Shown piece after piece: positions 42,853 to 51,692 of a stretch of 64,000 nt of DNA (position 1 is the stretch's first letter; the number at the start of each line of letters is the position of its first letter). Under the pieces are notes generated by a model. The model worked only from the letters and a program-made list of their open reading frames with translations. It was not told the origin of the DNA and did no database searches. Position numbers and translations under genes: made by a program. The stretch is taken from contig JBIQMS010000022.1 in assembly GCA_044463125.1 (NCBI GenBank), positions 1-64,000 of the forward strand, given 5' to 3'. The DNA is from CAYMZZ01 sp044463125 (GTDB lineage Bacteria; Bacteroidota; Bacteroidia; Chitinophagales; Chitinophagaceae).

Positions 42853-44991
42853 TTATTGCCTGATTCTATTCAACTCCGCCAGCGCCAGCTCCGCATCTTC
42901 CACAGGCCTGCGGCAAACTTTATTGCTGCAGACATATATCATGGTTTTTCCAGCCACATACTTCCCCTCGAGCAAGGGAAGATCTTCTGCCCGATCACTT
43001 CCGAGGAATAAACTGCCCGGCAAATACTTTTTTTGTAAGAAATAATTTTTGGATAAAGCTTCTGCACCGATGATGGCCACTTCCTTTCTGCCAAAAACCT
43101 CACGGCTATACAGCGCGCACCAATGCGCATAGTAAGCAGGCGCCTGCATCATTTTAGCCTGCATCGCATTCAGCATGCTCTCACTTCTTTGCAGGTAGGC
43201 TTGCTGGTCGAATAGCAATCCCATATCAGCCAGCAACCCGGCCATTAAGGCGTTGGGAGACGGAATGATATTGTCTTCCACAACATATTGACTGATCAGG
43301 TTCGCCGCATCCTTCTCTTTATCGAAATAGAACAAGGCATTGGCGCTATCTGAAAAGTTCTTCAGAACATAGTCGGTAATAGTGCGTGCTTTATCCAGCC
43401 AGCTCTTATCAAAGCTCAACTGGTAAAGTCTTGAATATGCCTTACCGAGCCAGGCATAATCATCGAGAAAACCCCGGGTCGATCGGCCGTCTCCTTGTCT
43501 CAGCCGGAATACCTGCCCATTGGCTTCCATCCGGTCCTCTTCCAAAAATTTGGCGAGTCGGTTGGCTCGCTGCCAATATTCCTTCTGTCCCGTGGCCGCA
43601 TATGCATCGAGTAGGGCAATCAACATCATCGCATTCCAGGAGGTAATAATCTTATTGTCCACACTGGGCTTCTCTCTATTTGCCTGCAGGGAAAGCAAAG
43701 TTGACTGGATAGTTTTCAGCATACTGTTGACCTTCCCGGCATCCATGCCCTTTGCCTGCGCAAAATTTTCCGGCCGCATAAGCGCATAGAGGATGTTTCG
43801 TCCATCCTGCCAGTTACCCTGCTCGGTAAATTGATAATATTCCTTCAGCAATTCCAGTTCATCTTTGGAGAGAACGGAGCGCAGTTCCGCCATGCTCCAG
43901 GAATGGTAGTACCCTTCCCCTTCGCTGGTTTCTGCATTCAGCGAACTATAATATCCGCCACGCTCAGCAGCCAGCTCTTTTTCCACGAAGGCTATACTAT
44001 TCTCCATTACAGACTTGTAAAATTCATCGCCGGTTAGCTGATAAGCATGTGCATAGAGACTTATCAGCAGCGCATTGTCATAAAGCATTTTTTCAAAATG
44101 CGGCACTTTCCAGATGCTGTCGGCGCTATAGCGTGCAAACCCACCCGACAATTTATCATACAATCCACCCAGTGCCATACGGTCAAGTGTTTGAAGCGAA
44201 ACACGGAGCGCCTGTTCATTGCCAGAATAGTAATGCTGTTGTAGCATATACTCCCAAACCGCCGGGGTAGGAAATTTTTCCCTGCCTTTCAGGCCGCCGT
44301 GCGTACTGTCGATAGCTTTCAACATGGTTTCAAACAGGTTTGCCTGCACAATCCCGTTTGATCCCTTGTTATGAGAATCCTTAGAAAGAAGAAACTGGTT
44401 ATTATCGATCATTCCAAAGCGGATCGACTGCGCCTGCAGTTCCACTTTTTTGTATTGATTCCGGTAGGCATTGCTGATTTGACCCAACAGGTTTTTCCAA
44501 CTTTCATTGGAGTAATAAGTGCCGGCAAAGAAGGGACTTCCATCGGGCATGGCAAATGCCTGCAGGGGCCAGCCGGCTTCGCCATTGTTGAGCAGGCGAC
44601 AGGCGCGCATATACAAATCATCAATATCGGGCCGTTCTTCGCGATCTACCTTAATGCAGACAAAGGATTCATTCATCAGCCTTGCAACGGCCGTGTCCAT
44701 AAAGCTTTCCCGTTCCATCACATGACACCAGTGGCAGGATGCATAACCGATGCTGATGAGCAGGGGCTTATTCTCCTGCTTTGCTTTTTCCAGCGCTTCC
44801 TCGCCCCATTCATACCAGTCCACCGGATTATCCGCATGCTCCTGCAGGTAGGGGCTTGCCGCGTCTTTCAGGCGGTTGAGGGAATGGGTACCCGTGCCGC
44901 TGCCACAACCACCGAGAAATAAACAGGTAAACAGTCCTGACATTATTGTCGCCAGCAGCAACCCCAATTTTCCACGGATTGGCAGGGTCAT
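42853..44991 (-). CDS. Exported thioredoxin/DUF255 (YyaL/SPATA20-like) lipoprotein
   Basis: 712 residues. The thioredoxin-like domain carries YASCHWCHVMERESF (Cys86, Cys89), and the rest is an alpha/alpha-barrel related to N-acylglucosamine 2-epimerase folds (GGFARYSADSIWKVPHFEKM, TSWNAMMLIALLDAYA). Unlike typical cytoplasmic members it has a lipoprotein leader ending LGGC (Cys29). The start overlaps the stop of the VCBS gene by 4 bp. Biochemical role unknown; a redox or sugar-isomer function outside the cytoplasm is possible. Confidence 0.9.
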   Translation of the reverse strand: MTLPIRGKLGLLLATIMSGLFTCLFLGGCGSGTGTHSLNRLKDAASPYLQEHADNPVDWYEWGEEALEKAKQENKPLLISIGYASCHWCHVMERESFMDTAVARLMNESFVCIKVDREERPDIDDLYMRACRLLNNGEAGWPLQAFAMPDGSPFFAGTYYSNESWKNLLGQISNAYRNQYKKVELQAQSIRFGMIDNNQFLLSKDSHNKGSNGIVQANLFETMLKAIDSTHGGLKGREKFPTPAVWEYMLQQHYYSGNEQALRVSLQTLDRMALGGLYDKLSGGFARYSADSIWKVPHFEKMLYDNALLISLYAHAYQLTGDEFYKSVMENSIAFVEKELAAERGGYYSSLNAETSEGEGYYHSWSMAELRSVLSKDELELLKEYYQFTEQGNWQDGRNILYALMRPENFAQAKGMDAGKVNSMLKTIQSTLLSLQANREKPSVDNKIITSWNAMMLIALLDAYAATGQKEYWQRANRLAKFLEEDRMEANGQVFRLRQGDGRSTRGFLDDYAWLGKAYSRLYQLSFDKSWLDKARTITDYVLKNFSDSANALFYFDKEKDAANLISQYVVEDNIIPSPNALMAGLLADMGLLFDQQAYLQRSESMLNAMQAKMMQAPAYYAHWCALYSREVFGRKEVAIIGAEALSKNYFLQKKYLPGSLFLGSDRAEDLPLLEGKYVAGKTMIYVCSNKVCRRPVEDAELALAELNRIRQ

Positions 44992-47900
44992 CGGGTAACT
45001 GAGGTTTTAAACAGGCGTAGACTATCGTTGTTGGAACTGACCAGAATAGCCTGGCCATTGGTCATGGGAACAGCTTTCAGGTCCTTTACATTATAGGGGA
45101 CAAAAAAGCCGCTTTGCAGGGGTTTCATTGCCTTGAAAGAAAAACCGCCTTTACCCTTGAGGAACACACCGGGTGATGCATCTGCGGCGGTAGTCTCCAC
45201 TTCCACATCAAACTTATTACCGGCCAGCAAAAGATCCGTGATGCCATCGCCATCGAAATCCTGTACCAAAATTCCATTCACGGTGGATAGCTGTGCATCC
45301 ATGGGTAAAGTATGTATCACAAATTTCCCATTTTTATTTTCCAGGACCACGGTTGAAAACAGGTGTGCTTTCCGGTGAAGGGTCTTCTCCAGCGTTTCCT
45401 TTCCCAGTATTCCCTGCAGATCGCTTTCTGCAAATGAAAGATAGGTGGGAAATTTCTGCGCGATCATGGGGCATTGCTGCGAAGTACATTCCCTACCCCT
45501 GATAGGCACCATCTTATCGTTGAGATGCTTCGCAAGGAAAATGTCATTGCTGCCATTGCCATCAATATCCCCCGCATACACTTCAAAAGGCTTTTTGCTG
45601 CTGGCCTGAAATTTATAGTTCTCTCCGAGGTTGCCTGCCACAAGATCCAGATCGCCATCACCATCAATATCGTGGGCGACAACACGGTTCCACCAGCCTT
45701 CGGTTTTGCCCAGTCCAAATTTTTCTGTTATATCCCTCGCCTTTCCGGAAGAAAATGAAAATACCTGCAGGGGCATCCATTCCCCGGTCAGGAGCAACTC
45801 CCCCTTTTTGTCGCCATCCAGGTCGGCCCATAATGCCGACTTCACCATGCCGATTTTTTCCAGCTCCGGTGCCAGCTCGCGGGTTTGGTTCACAAATTTT
45901 CCGCCTTCGTTTACCAATAAATAACTTAATGGCGGATAAGGATAAGCATGCGCCACCACTTCACCACCTCTGAATATATCGAGGTCCCCGTCGCCATCAA
46001 AATCGAAAGGCAGTACTACCGAGCCGCTACTCATTATCACAGGTAGGCTGGATTTTGAGAATCCGGCTTTGCCATCATTAATATATAGCCGGTCCTGGTA
46101 TTGCGATGAGCCTTCGGGGTATTCGCTGCCGCCACTCACTACGTACAAATCCAAATCGCCATCGCCATCGGCATCAAAAAACTGGCAACCCATATCTTCA
46201 TAATTACGATCGGCTTCCAGTACTTCACTTTCTATTCTTTCAAATTTCTCAGTGGCCTGCAGATAAAATGCGCCGGCCTGGCCCTTAGCTCCTCCTACAA
46301 AATAGTCCTGCAAACCATCGCCATTGATATCGCCGGTAGCAATGAAAGGTCCGCTGCGACTAAACTCATGGGGCAACAAAACCTGGTCGGCGTATTCATT
46401 GTACTTATTTTCCCGATGCAGAAATGCCTGCGCCAACAGGCTGTTCGTTTGCTCCTGCAGCATAGGCTGATAGCCTGGTTGAAAATCACGGCCTGGCGCG
46501 GCTTCTGCATATTTCACTGTCAATACCTGATCTGCTTTTACCTGGCTTATTAACTGGTATCTTCCATCGGGCCATTGCAGCAGGAGACTGTCAATTAAGG
46601 TCGCATCTCCCAAACCAAAATGCACGATGGGCTCATTGCTGGATAAATATCCCCTCACCATTTTCTGCTGAAAAAACTGGCTCGGGTTTCCATCCTGGTA
46701 AAGGGTGATCCTGGCGCCAATGCCATCGGGGTTGCCAGCAGGACCCTCTAAGCGCAGTCGCAGATAATGCTTTTCTTTTTTGCTGATATTTTCATAAAGG
46801 TCTGCCGGGCCATCCAGGTTATTAATCACCAGGTCCAGATCGCCATCATTATCCAGATCGGCTACGGCCGCACCATTGGAGAATGTGCTATCCTTAAAGC
46901 CCCAGGCCTCCGATACATTTTCAAATTTCAAATCGCCCGTATTCCTAAACAGGTAATTGCGTGTGCGGATGGGGTCGTATATCTCAATGTACTCCTTGAA
47001 TCCTTTCTCAAACATTTCCTCCGCCGAACTGTACTTATGCATATTGGCACGCACATACATGTCCTGTTTCAGCCCAATATCACCGTCGAAGAGGTCGCGG
47101 CGATAACCATTGGCCACAAATATGTCGCGCCGTCCATCGTTATCAAAATCACTCGCGAGGGTCGACCAGCTCCATTCCGTTTTCGTTACCCCGGCCAGTT
47201 GCGACACTTCACTAAAAAATCCATTGCCCTGGTTCAGGTGTAGCGCATTGTGCATATACTGTCGTTGAAAGCCACTATCCACAATGGCCCAGAAACCTTC
47301 CACATCCATGCGGGGCATTGATACCTTGGAGCGCTTATAATTTTCCGGAAGCATTTCCATCACGAGAATATCTTCCAGTCCGTCATTATTCAGGTCTGCG
47401 ATATCGGCGCCCATGGAGAACAAGGAAAGGTGATTCGTCATCTTCTTCACCTCATCCCTGAATGTGCCATCACCCTGGTTGATATAGAAATAGTCATTAT
47501 CCGCATAGTCGTTGCCGACAAATATATCCTGCCAGCCATCATTGTTCAGATCAGCAGCCAGCACCGATAGGGCATAGCCGAAATTGTGACGGATGCCCGC
47601 CTGTCGGCCAATCTCCGTGAATCGCTTTCCGTCGTTACGAAAAAGTTTATCCCGACAATCATCAGGAGGATTCCTTTTCCCGGAAACCATGCGCGAGAGA
47701 CCCAGATAAAAACTATCGGGACGGTTGGTCAGGTACATATCCAGGTCATTGTCATTATCCATATCAAAGAAAACGGCATGAATGGAATAACCGGGATCAT
47801 CCAGGCCATAAGCGGCCGCTTCTTCTTTGAAGCGGAGATTGCCCTGGTTTACAAAGAGCAGGTTTCTTCGTTCCGCTTCCGGATCGCGAAAACCACCACG

Positions 47901-48329
47901 GGTAACATAAATGTCGTTTAAGCCATCTCCATTGATGTCTACCACGGTTACACCATTGTTCCATCCCTTCCCGCCATGCACCCCAGCCGGCTCTGTTATA
48001 TCTTCAAACTTCAGGCTTCCCTTATTCAGATAAAGGCGATTGCCGGCTTCATTTCCTGCAAAGAAAATATCTACCAGGCCGTCGTTGTTGAAATCGGCCG
48101 TACCTACTCCGGCGCCATTGTACACATAAGCGAATGTGTCGAAATAATTTCGGGTATAATTTTCATCAACCCTGTTTTCGAAAGCGATACCACTCACTGC
48201 GGGATCAAGCTTCTGAAATACCGGATTGGTCAGGGCTTCCTTCTCTTGCTGACCACAGCCTGTTGTTGCTATTGTGAGGATAAAGGCAGTGCCAATGAAA
48301 ATGGATGCCCATTCAATTCTTTTAAACAT
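44988..48329 (-). CDS. Giant VCBS/FG-GAP repeat lipoprotein with ASPIC/UnbV domain (CRTAC1-like)
   Basis: 1113 residues from the ATG at 48329; a longer frame to 48401 overlaps the upstream gene and lacks a good leader. The signal peptide ends in TTGC. Many calcium-binding FG-GAP blades follow (DFNNDGLVDIFFAGNEAGN, DINGDGLNDIYVTRGG, DLDNDGDLDLVINNL), then an ASPIC/UnbV domain (MVRGYLSSNEPIVHFGLGD, SLLLQWPDGR), then a second set of blades. It is a surface beta-propeller lipoprotein of unknown ligand, placed between haloperoxidase and DUF255 genes. Confidence 0.92.
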   Translation of the reverse strand: MFKRIEWASIFIGTAFILTIATTGCGQQEKEALTNPVFQKLDPAVSGIAFENRVDENYTRNYFDTFAYVYNGAGVGTADFNNDGLVDIFFAGNEAGNRLYLNKGSLKFEDITEPAGVHGGKGWNNGVTVVDINGDGLNDIYVTRGGFRDPEAERRNLLFVNQGNLRFKEEAAAYGLDDPGYSIHAVFFDMDNDNDLDMYLTNRPDSFYLGLSRMVSGKRNPPDDCRDKLFRNDGKRFTEIGRQAGIRHNFGYALSVLAADLNNDGWQDIFVGNDYADNDYFYINQGDGTFRDEVKKMTNHLSLFSMGADIADLNNDGLEDILVMEMLPENYKRSKVSMPRMDVEGFWAIVDSGFQRQYMHNALHLNQGNGFFSEVSQLAGVTKTEWSWSTLASDFDNDGRRDIFVANGYRRDLFDGDIGLKQDMYVRANMHKYSSAEEMFEKGFKEYIEIYDPIRTRNYLFRNTGDLKFENVSEAWGFKDSTFSNGAAVADLDNDGDLDLVINNLDGPADLYENISKKEKHYLRLRLEGPAGNPDGIGARITLYQDGNPSQFFQQKMVRGYLSSNEPIVHFGLGDATLIDSLLLQWPDGRYQLISQVKADQVLTVKYAEAAPGRDFQPGYQPMLQEQTNSLLAQAFLHRENKYNEYADQVLLPHEFSRSGPFIATGDINGDGLQDYFVGGAKGQAGAFYLQATEKFERIESEVLEADRNYEDMGCQFFDADGDGDLDLYVVSGGSEYPEGSSQYQDRLYINDGKAGFSKSSLPVIMSSGSVVLPFDFDGDGDLDIFRGGEVVAHAYPYPPLSYLLVNEGGKFVNQTRELAPELEKIGMVKSALWADLDGDKKGELLLTGEWMPLQVFSFSSGKARDITEKFGLGKTEGWWNRVVAHDIDGDGDLDLVAGNLGENYKFQASSKKPFEVYAGDIDGNGSNDIFLAKHLNDKMVPIRGRECTSQQCPMIAQKFPTYLSFAESDLQGILGKETLEKTLHRKAHLFSTVVLENKNGKFVIHTLPMDAQLSTVNGILVQDFDGDGITDLLLAGNKFDVEVETTAADASPGVFLKGKGGFSFKAMKPLQSGFFVPYNVKDLKAVPMTNGQAILVSSNNDSLRLFKTSVTR

Positions 48330-48348
48330 GCGCAGCAATTTTGATTTA

Positions 48349-49794
48349 CTAATCCTTTTCCCCAATAAGATAGCGATATTTTTCCCATACCGCTGCCGCA
48401 ACCTGGCGACCGAGCTTCAGACCTTCGGTGTTTTCGCTTTGTATATGATAACCACCCAACACACGGCTTATACCAGCCATGTTGGCTGTTTCCGTAAAAC
48501 TGGGAAAACGCAAAACCACTTCTTTCCCGGCTCTTTCCGGCTCGGTCATGGCACCGGGAATTAGTTTTACTTCATGTCCAAACTCATCACTGCCGGTAAA
48601 CAATCGCAGTATTTCCGCGCAGGCGCCACTAATGCTGCTATGCCCGGAGATATAGCTGGGAAAAGGTGGACAAAGAAAAGTATCCGGTGAATAGGGACGC
48701 CAGTATTGCCCGGCAAAACTTGCCATTCCTTTATCGGGACCAGCCCAGCCTTTGATGGTCTTATCCTTAAAATAATAGTGCACGAGGGTATAAGGCCGCG
48801 CAAAATCATAGCGCATCTTGGTATCCCAGCAGGCGATAAAGCCATCCATGGCCGCGGCTTCCACCGCGAAGTACATTTTCACATCTTCATCCAGTGTGTG
48901 CTGGTCGCGCACACTTACATCCTGCGCAAAAATGAACCAGTGCCCGGCCTGTTGTACCGATCGGGGTCCATCGCGCATAAATTCCACCAACGCCTTTTGC
49001 TCGTCCGTGAGCGATGCCTGCAGCTCCACTACCTCGCGCACTTCCGCCTCCAATTGCGGCGAACCGATGGCGGGTGGTGGCTGACAACGAAACTGATCCG
49101 ATGAATCGAGCAGCAGTGGCTTCACCTTTCCCCAGTGGGGGGTTAGGCAGGGTGGCGCAAATCGCCCTCCTTTGCCATCCGAAAAATATTTGGGCTGCCA
49201 GCGACGAATGTCGTTTAAAACATCCGGATCATTCGCGGGCTTATAACCCGTATAATCTGAATAGGGCCCCTTGGATCCGGGATGATTTCCGTCCTGGTTG
49301 GAGCCATCGTTTCGGCGCGCATTCATCACGGCTTCGGCCGCCCGATTGCCAATACCAACGGGACTTTGCGGGTCAAGGCTGAAATCATCAGGGTTCAGGC
49401 CATATTCCATCATCTTGTTCCGAAAGAGCATGGAATCGGAATAGAAGAATTGAGCCATGGTACGATAAGCCGCATAACTGATCGCAATTTCTTTATTGGA
49501 AAGGTTCCGTTCTTTTTCCGGCACACGGTCCACATCTTTCAAATACAGTGGCCTTGCTTTATCATCATAACGGGACCAGGCATCAAAAATGGCTGTCCAG
49601 ATAAGCGCCAGCATGCGGGAGCTAACGGTAGGCCTTGGCTTAAACAGTTCCGTATCGTTGGCGGTGGCTGTCAGCATGAGTTTTCCCCACTGATATGCCC
49701 GGTTCTCTGCGCCAAGCGGCTCTTTCGCGGGGGGCTCCTGGTTTTTACAGGCCAGTGCCAGCGTGAGGGTGCATAGTAGTAAATATTTTTTCAT
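48349..49794 (-). CDS. Vanadium-dependent haloperoxidase/PAP2-superfamily lipoprotein
   Basis: 481 residues; leader ends in LALAC (Cys16). The vanadate/phosphate-binding set is present: Lys326 and Arg333 (KMRYDFARP), Ser383-Gly384-His385 (YISGHSSISG), Arg444 and His450 (SRVLGGYH). This pattern fits vanadium-dependent haloperoxidases and related acid phosphatases. Oxidation of halide by peroxide and phosphatase activity cannot be told apart from sequence. It follows susD after a strong hairpin and precedes the VCBS lipoprotein by 19 bp. Confidence 0.9.
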   Translation of the reverse strand: MKKYLLLCTLTLALACKNQEPPAKEPLGAENRAYQWGKLMLTATANDTELFKPRPTVSSRMLALIWTAIFDAWSRYDDKARPLYLKDVDRVPEKERNLSNKEIAISYAAYRTMAQFFYSDSMLFRNKMMEYGLNPDDFSLDPQSPVGIGNRAAEAVMNARRNDGSNQDGNHPGSKGPYSDYTGYKPANDPDVLNDIRRWQPKYFSDGKGGRFAPPCLTPHWGKVKPLLLDSSDQFRCQPPPAIGSPQLEAEVREVVELQASLTDEQKALVEFMRDGPRSVQQAGHWFIFAQDVSVRDQHTLDEDVKMYFAVEAAAMDGFIACWDTKMRYDFARPYTLVHYYFKDKTIKGWAGPDKGMASFAGQYWRPYSPDTFLCPPFPSYISGHSSISGACAEILRLFTGSDEFGHEVKLIPGAMTEPERAGKEVVLRFPSFTETANMAGISRVLGGYHIQSENTEGLKLGRQVAAAVWEKYRYLIGEKD

Positions 49795-49817
49795 GGGGAA
49801 ACCGTCTTTCTATTTAG

Positions 49818-49854
49818 CCAAAACCGAGGGCCAGTTTCCTGACCCCCGGTTTGG
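49818..49854 (-). promoter_or_regulatory. GNRA-capped hairpin between susD and the haloperoxidase gene
   Basis: On the minus-strand mRNA CCAAACCG-G-GGGUCAG pairs with CUGGCCC-U-CGGUUUUGG around a GAAA tetraloop, a stem of about 16-17 pairs with one bulge-like wobble. No U-run follows. Such a hairpin can protect the susCD part of the message or reduce downstream transcription. The 96-bp gap is by far the longest in this operon. Confidence 0.7.
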
Positions 49855-49890
49855 AATTGGGAATATATCAACTGCTTGCTCTACACAACA

Positions 49891-51675
49891 TTATTCATAA
49901 CCCGGATTCTGCGGGAAGGGAGGCCCTTCCGTTACCAGGTCAATCTGCTGTTGCGGAATGGGTCGCAACATATTAAAGGGTTGCACCCCAGCCGCACCCT
50001 GCGGATTATAAGCCTGAACCCTTTCCACCAGTTTCTGGGTCCGGGCCAGGTCCCACCATCGGGTATATTCTGCAAACATTTCCCGGCTGCGTTCATCGAG
50101 CAGGAAGTCGATGGTCATGTCGCCGGCGCTAACTTGTTGCGCTGCCACGGCTGCCGCATATTCGCCCGGTGTTTGGCCTTGCTTGCGTGCCGCTCTTGTC
50201 CGCAGTACATTGATCATATCCGCCGCATCCTGCAAACTGGCACCGCCTTTGATGGCGGCTTCCGCAGCAATCAGGTACACTTCGGCAAAGCGATAAAGAA
50301 TAAAGGGACGATCAGAATAATCGTTCATATCGCCACGGGTAGAATCATCATATTTTCTTAGGTTGGGATACAAACTCGCTGTATAAGGCACCGTTGCGCC
50401 CGCCAGGTGCTCGGGTTCAAAGATCACGCCTTTGAAGTTCGCACGTTCCTGAGCCGTTACCAGCCGGTCGGCCATCCAAATAGCGGTATCCACACCATTG
50501 ATCAACTGCCCGCGGGGCGTAGTAGCGCCGGGACTACCCACTAATGACATAGGTGTTGTGTTCGACAACCATACTGTCTGGAAAGTGCCATCGTAGCGGG
50601 AATCCGTTGCCCGGTTGGCGAAGGCCACATCGAGCACATAACGGGTATTGGGACGAATACGTTGGAAAGGACGTCCGTTATTGATATCCCTCACGCAAAG
50701 GTTGGCACCACCACCGGCGGGATAGTTGGCATTTACCGTAGGATAGTTGGGACGGAAGAAGAAATTCGATTTATTCTCCAGCGGACCCGAAGCAAAGGAA
50801 CCGGGAGCAGAGTTTTGGCCATATTTCTGATCCGTTGTATGATCGATTACCATCAGCACTTCAGGGCCGTACTCATTGCCTTCCACAAACACATCCGGGA
50901 AATGCGGCAACAGGTCGAGACCATATTGCGCCTTATTGTCGATGATGGATTTGGCAATGGTATAAGCCTGCTGAAAATCGTTGCCCTGCGCGGCGGATGA
51001 CCAGCCTCTCCAGAGATGGGTTTTGGCCAGCAGGTAAAGTGCGGTAGAACGTGTGGCAGGTTTGCCCGTTGAAGGGGCCGGCGTGTTCGGCAAATCAGCC
51101 GCCGCTTCAGTGAGGTCGGTGATGATCTGCGCATACACATCGGCAATAGGGGCGCGTGAATCGGCCGCCGTTTCATCGGTGTTGAATTCAACATGAAGCG
51201 GCACATCACCAAAGGTAGTTACCAGGTAAAAGTAACAGAATGCCCGCAGGAACTTGGCCTGGGCCAATACCTGGGTCTTGGTAGCCGCCGGCATATTCGC
51301 ATCGGCACCATACAACAATACACCATTGGCGGTATTGATATTGATGTACAAACTATTCCAAAAACCAGCATAGTCGTTGGTGGTAGTGCGTATCTGCGGA
51401 TTGTTGTAATTGAACCAGTGTTGAACATCAGCCGCAGCTCCGCGCAAAAATTCATCTGAACCTACGTTGAACAACTGGGTAAATATCTGCGTACCCCAAT
51501 GGCCACGAAGCGATGAATAAATACCGGCAATACCACCCTGTATACCTTCCGGCGTTCTGAAATAAGAGGGGTCAATTCCCGCCCTGGGCTGCTCATCCAG
51601 AATTTTCTTGCACCCTGACACCGATACGGCGAGTACGGCCAGGAGCATTGCGGTTTTTACAAATTTATTTTTCAT
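49891..51675 (-). CDS. susD: SusD/RagB-family glycan-binding lipoprotein
   Basis: 594 residues with lipobox SVSGC (Cys22) and the usual SusD opening (KKILDEQPRAGIDPSYFRTP), TPR-like helices, and the C-terminal FLLDERSREMFAEYTRWWDL and LRPIPQQQIDL signatures. It forms the lid of the SusC pore and binds long xylan fragments at the cell surface. It starts 17 bp after susC. Confidence 0.96.
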   Translation of the reverse strand: MKNKFVKTAMLLAVLAVSVSGCKKILDEQPRAGIDPSYFRTPEGIQGGIAGIYSSLRGHWGTQIFTQLFNVGSDEFLRGAAADVQHWFNYNNPQIRTTTNDYAGFWNSLYININTANGVLLYGADANMPAATKTQVLAQAKFLRAFCYFYLVTTFGDVPLHVEFNTDETAADSRAPIADVYAQIITDLTEAAADLPNTPAPSTGKPATRSTALYLLAKTHLWRGWSSAAQGNDFQQAYTIAKSIIDNKAQYGLDLLPHFPDVFVEGNEYGPEVLMVIDHTTDQKYGQNSAPGSFASGPLENKSNFFFRPNYPTVNANYPAGGGANLCVRDINNGRPFQRIRPNTRYVLDVAFANRATDSRYDGTFQTVWLSNTTPMSLVGSPGATTPRGQLINGVDTAIWMADRLVTAQERANFKGVIFEPEHLAGATVPYTASLYPNLRKYDDSTRGDMNDYSDRPFILYRFAEVYLIAAEAAIKGGASLQDAADMINVLRTRAARKQGQTPGEYAAAVAAQQVSAGDMTIDFLLDERSREMFAEYTRWWDLARTQKLVERVQAYNPQGAAGVQPFNMLRPIPQQQIDLVTEGPPFPQNPGYE

Positions 51676-51692
51676 GAACGAATTTTTTAAAA

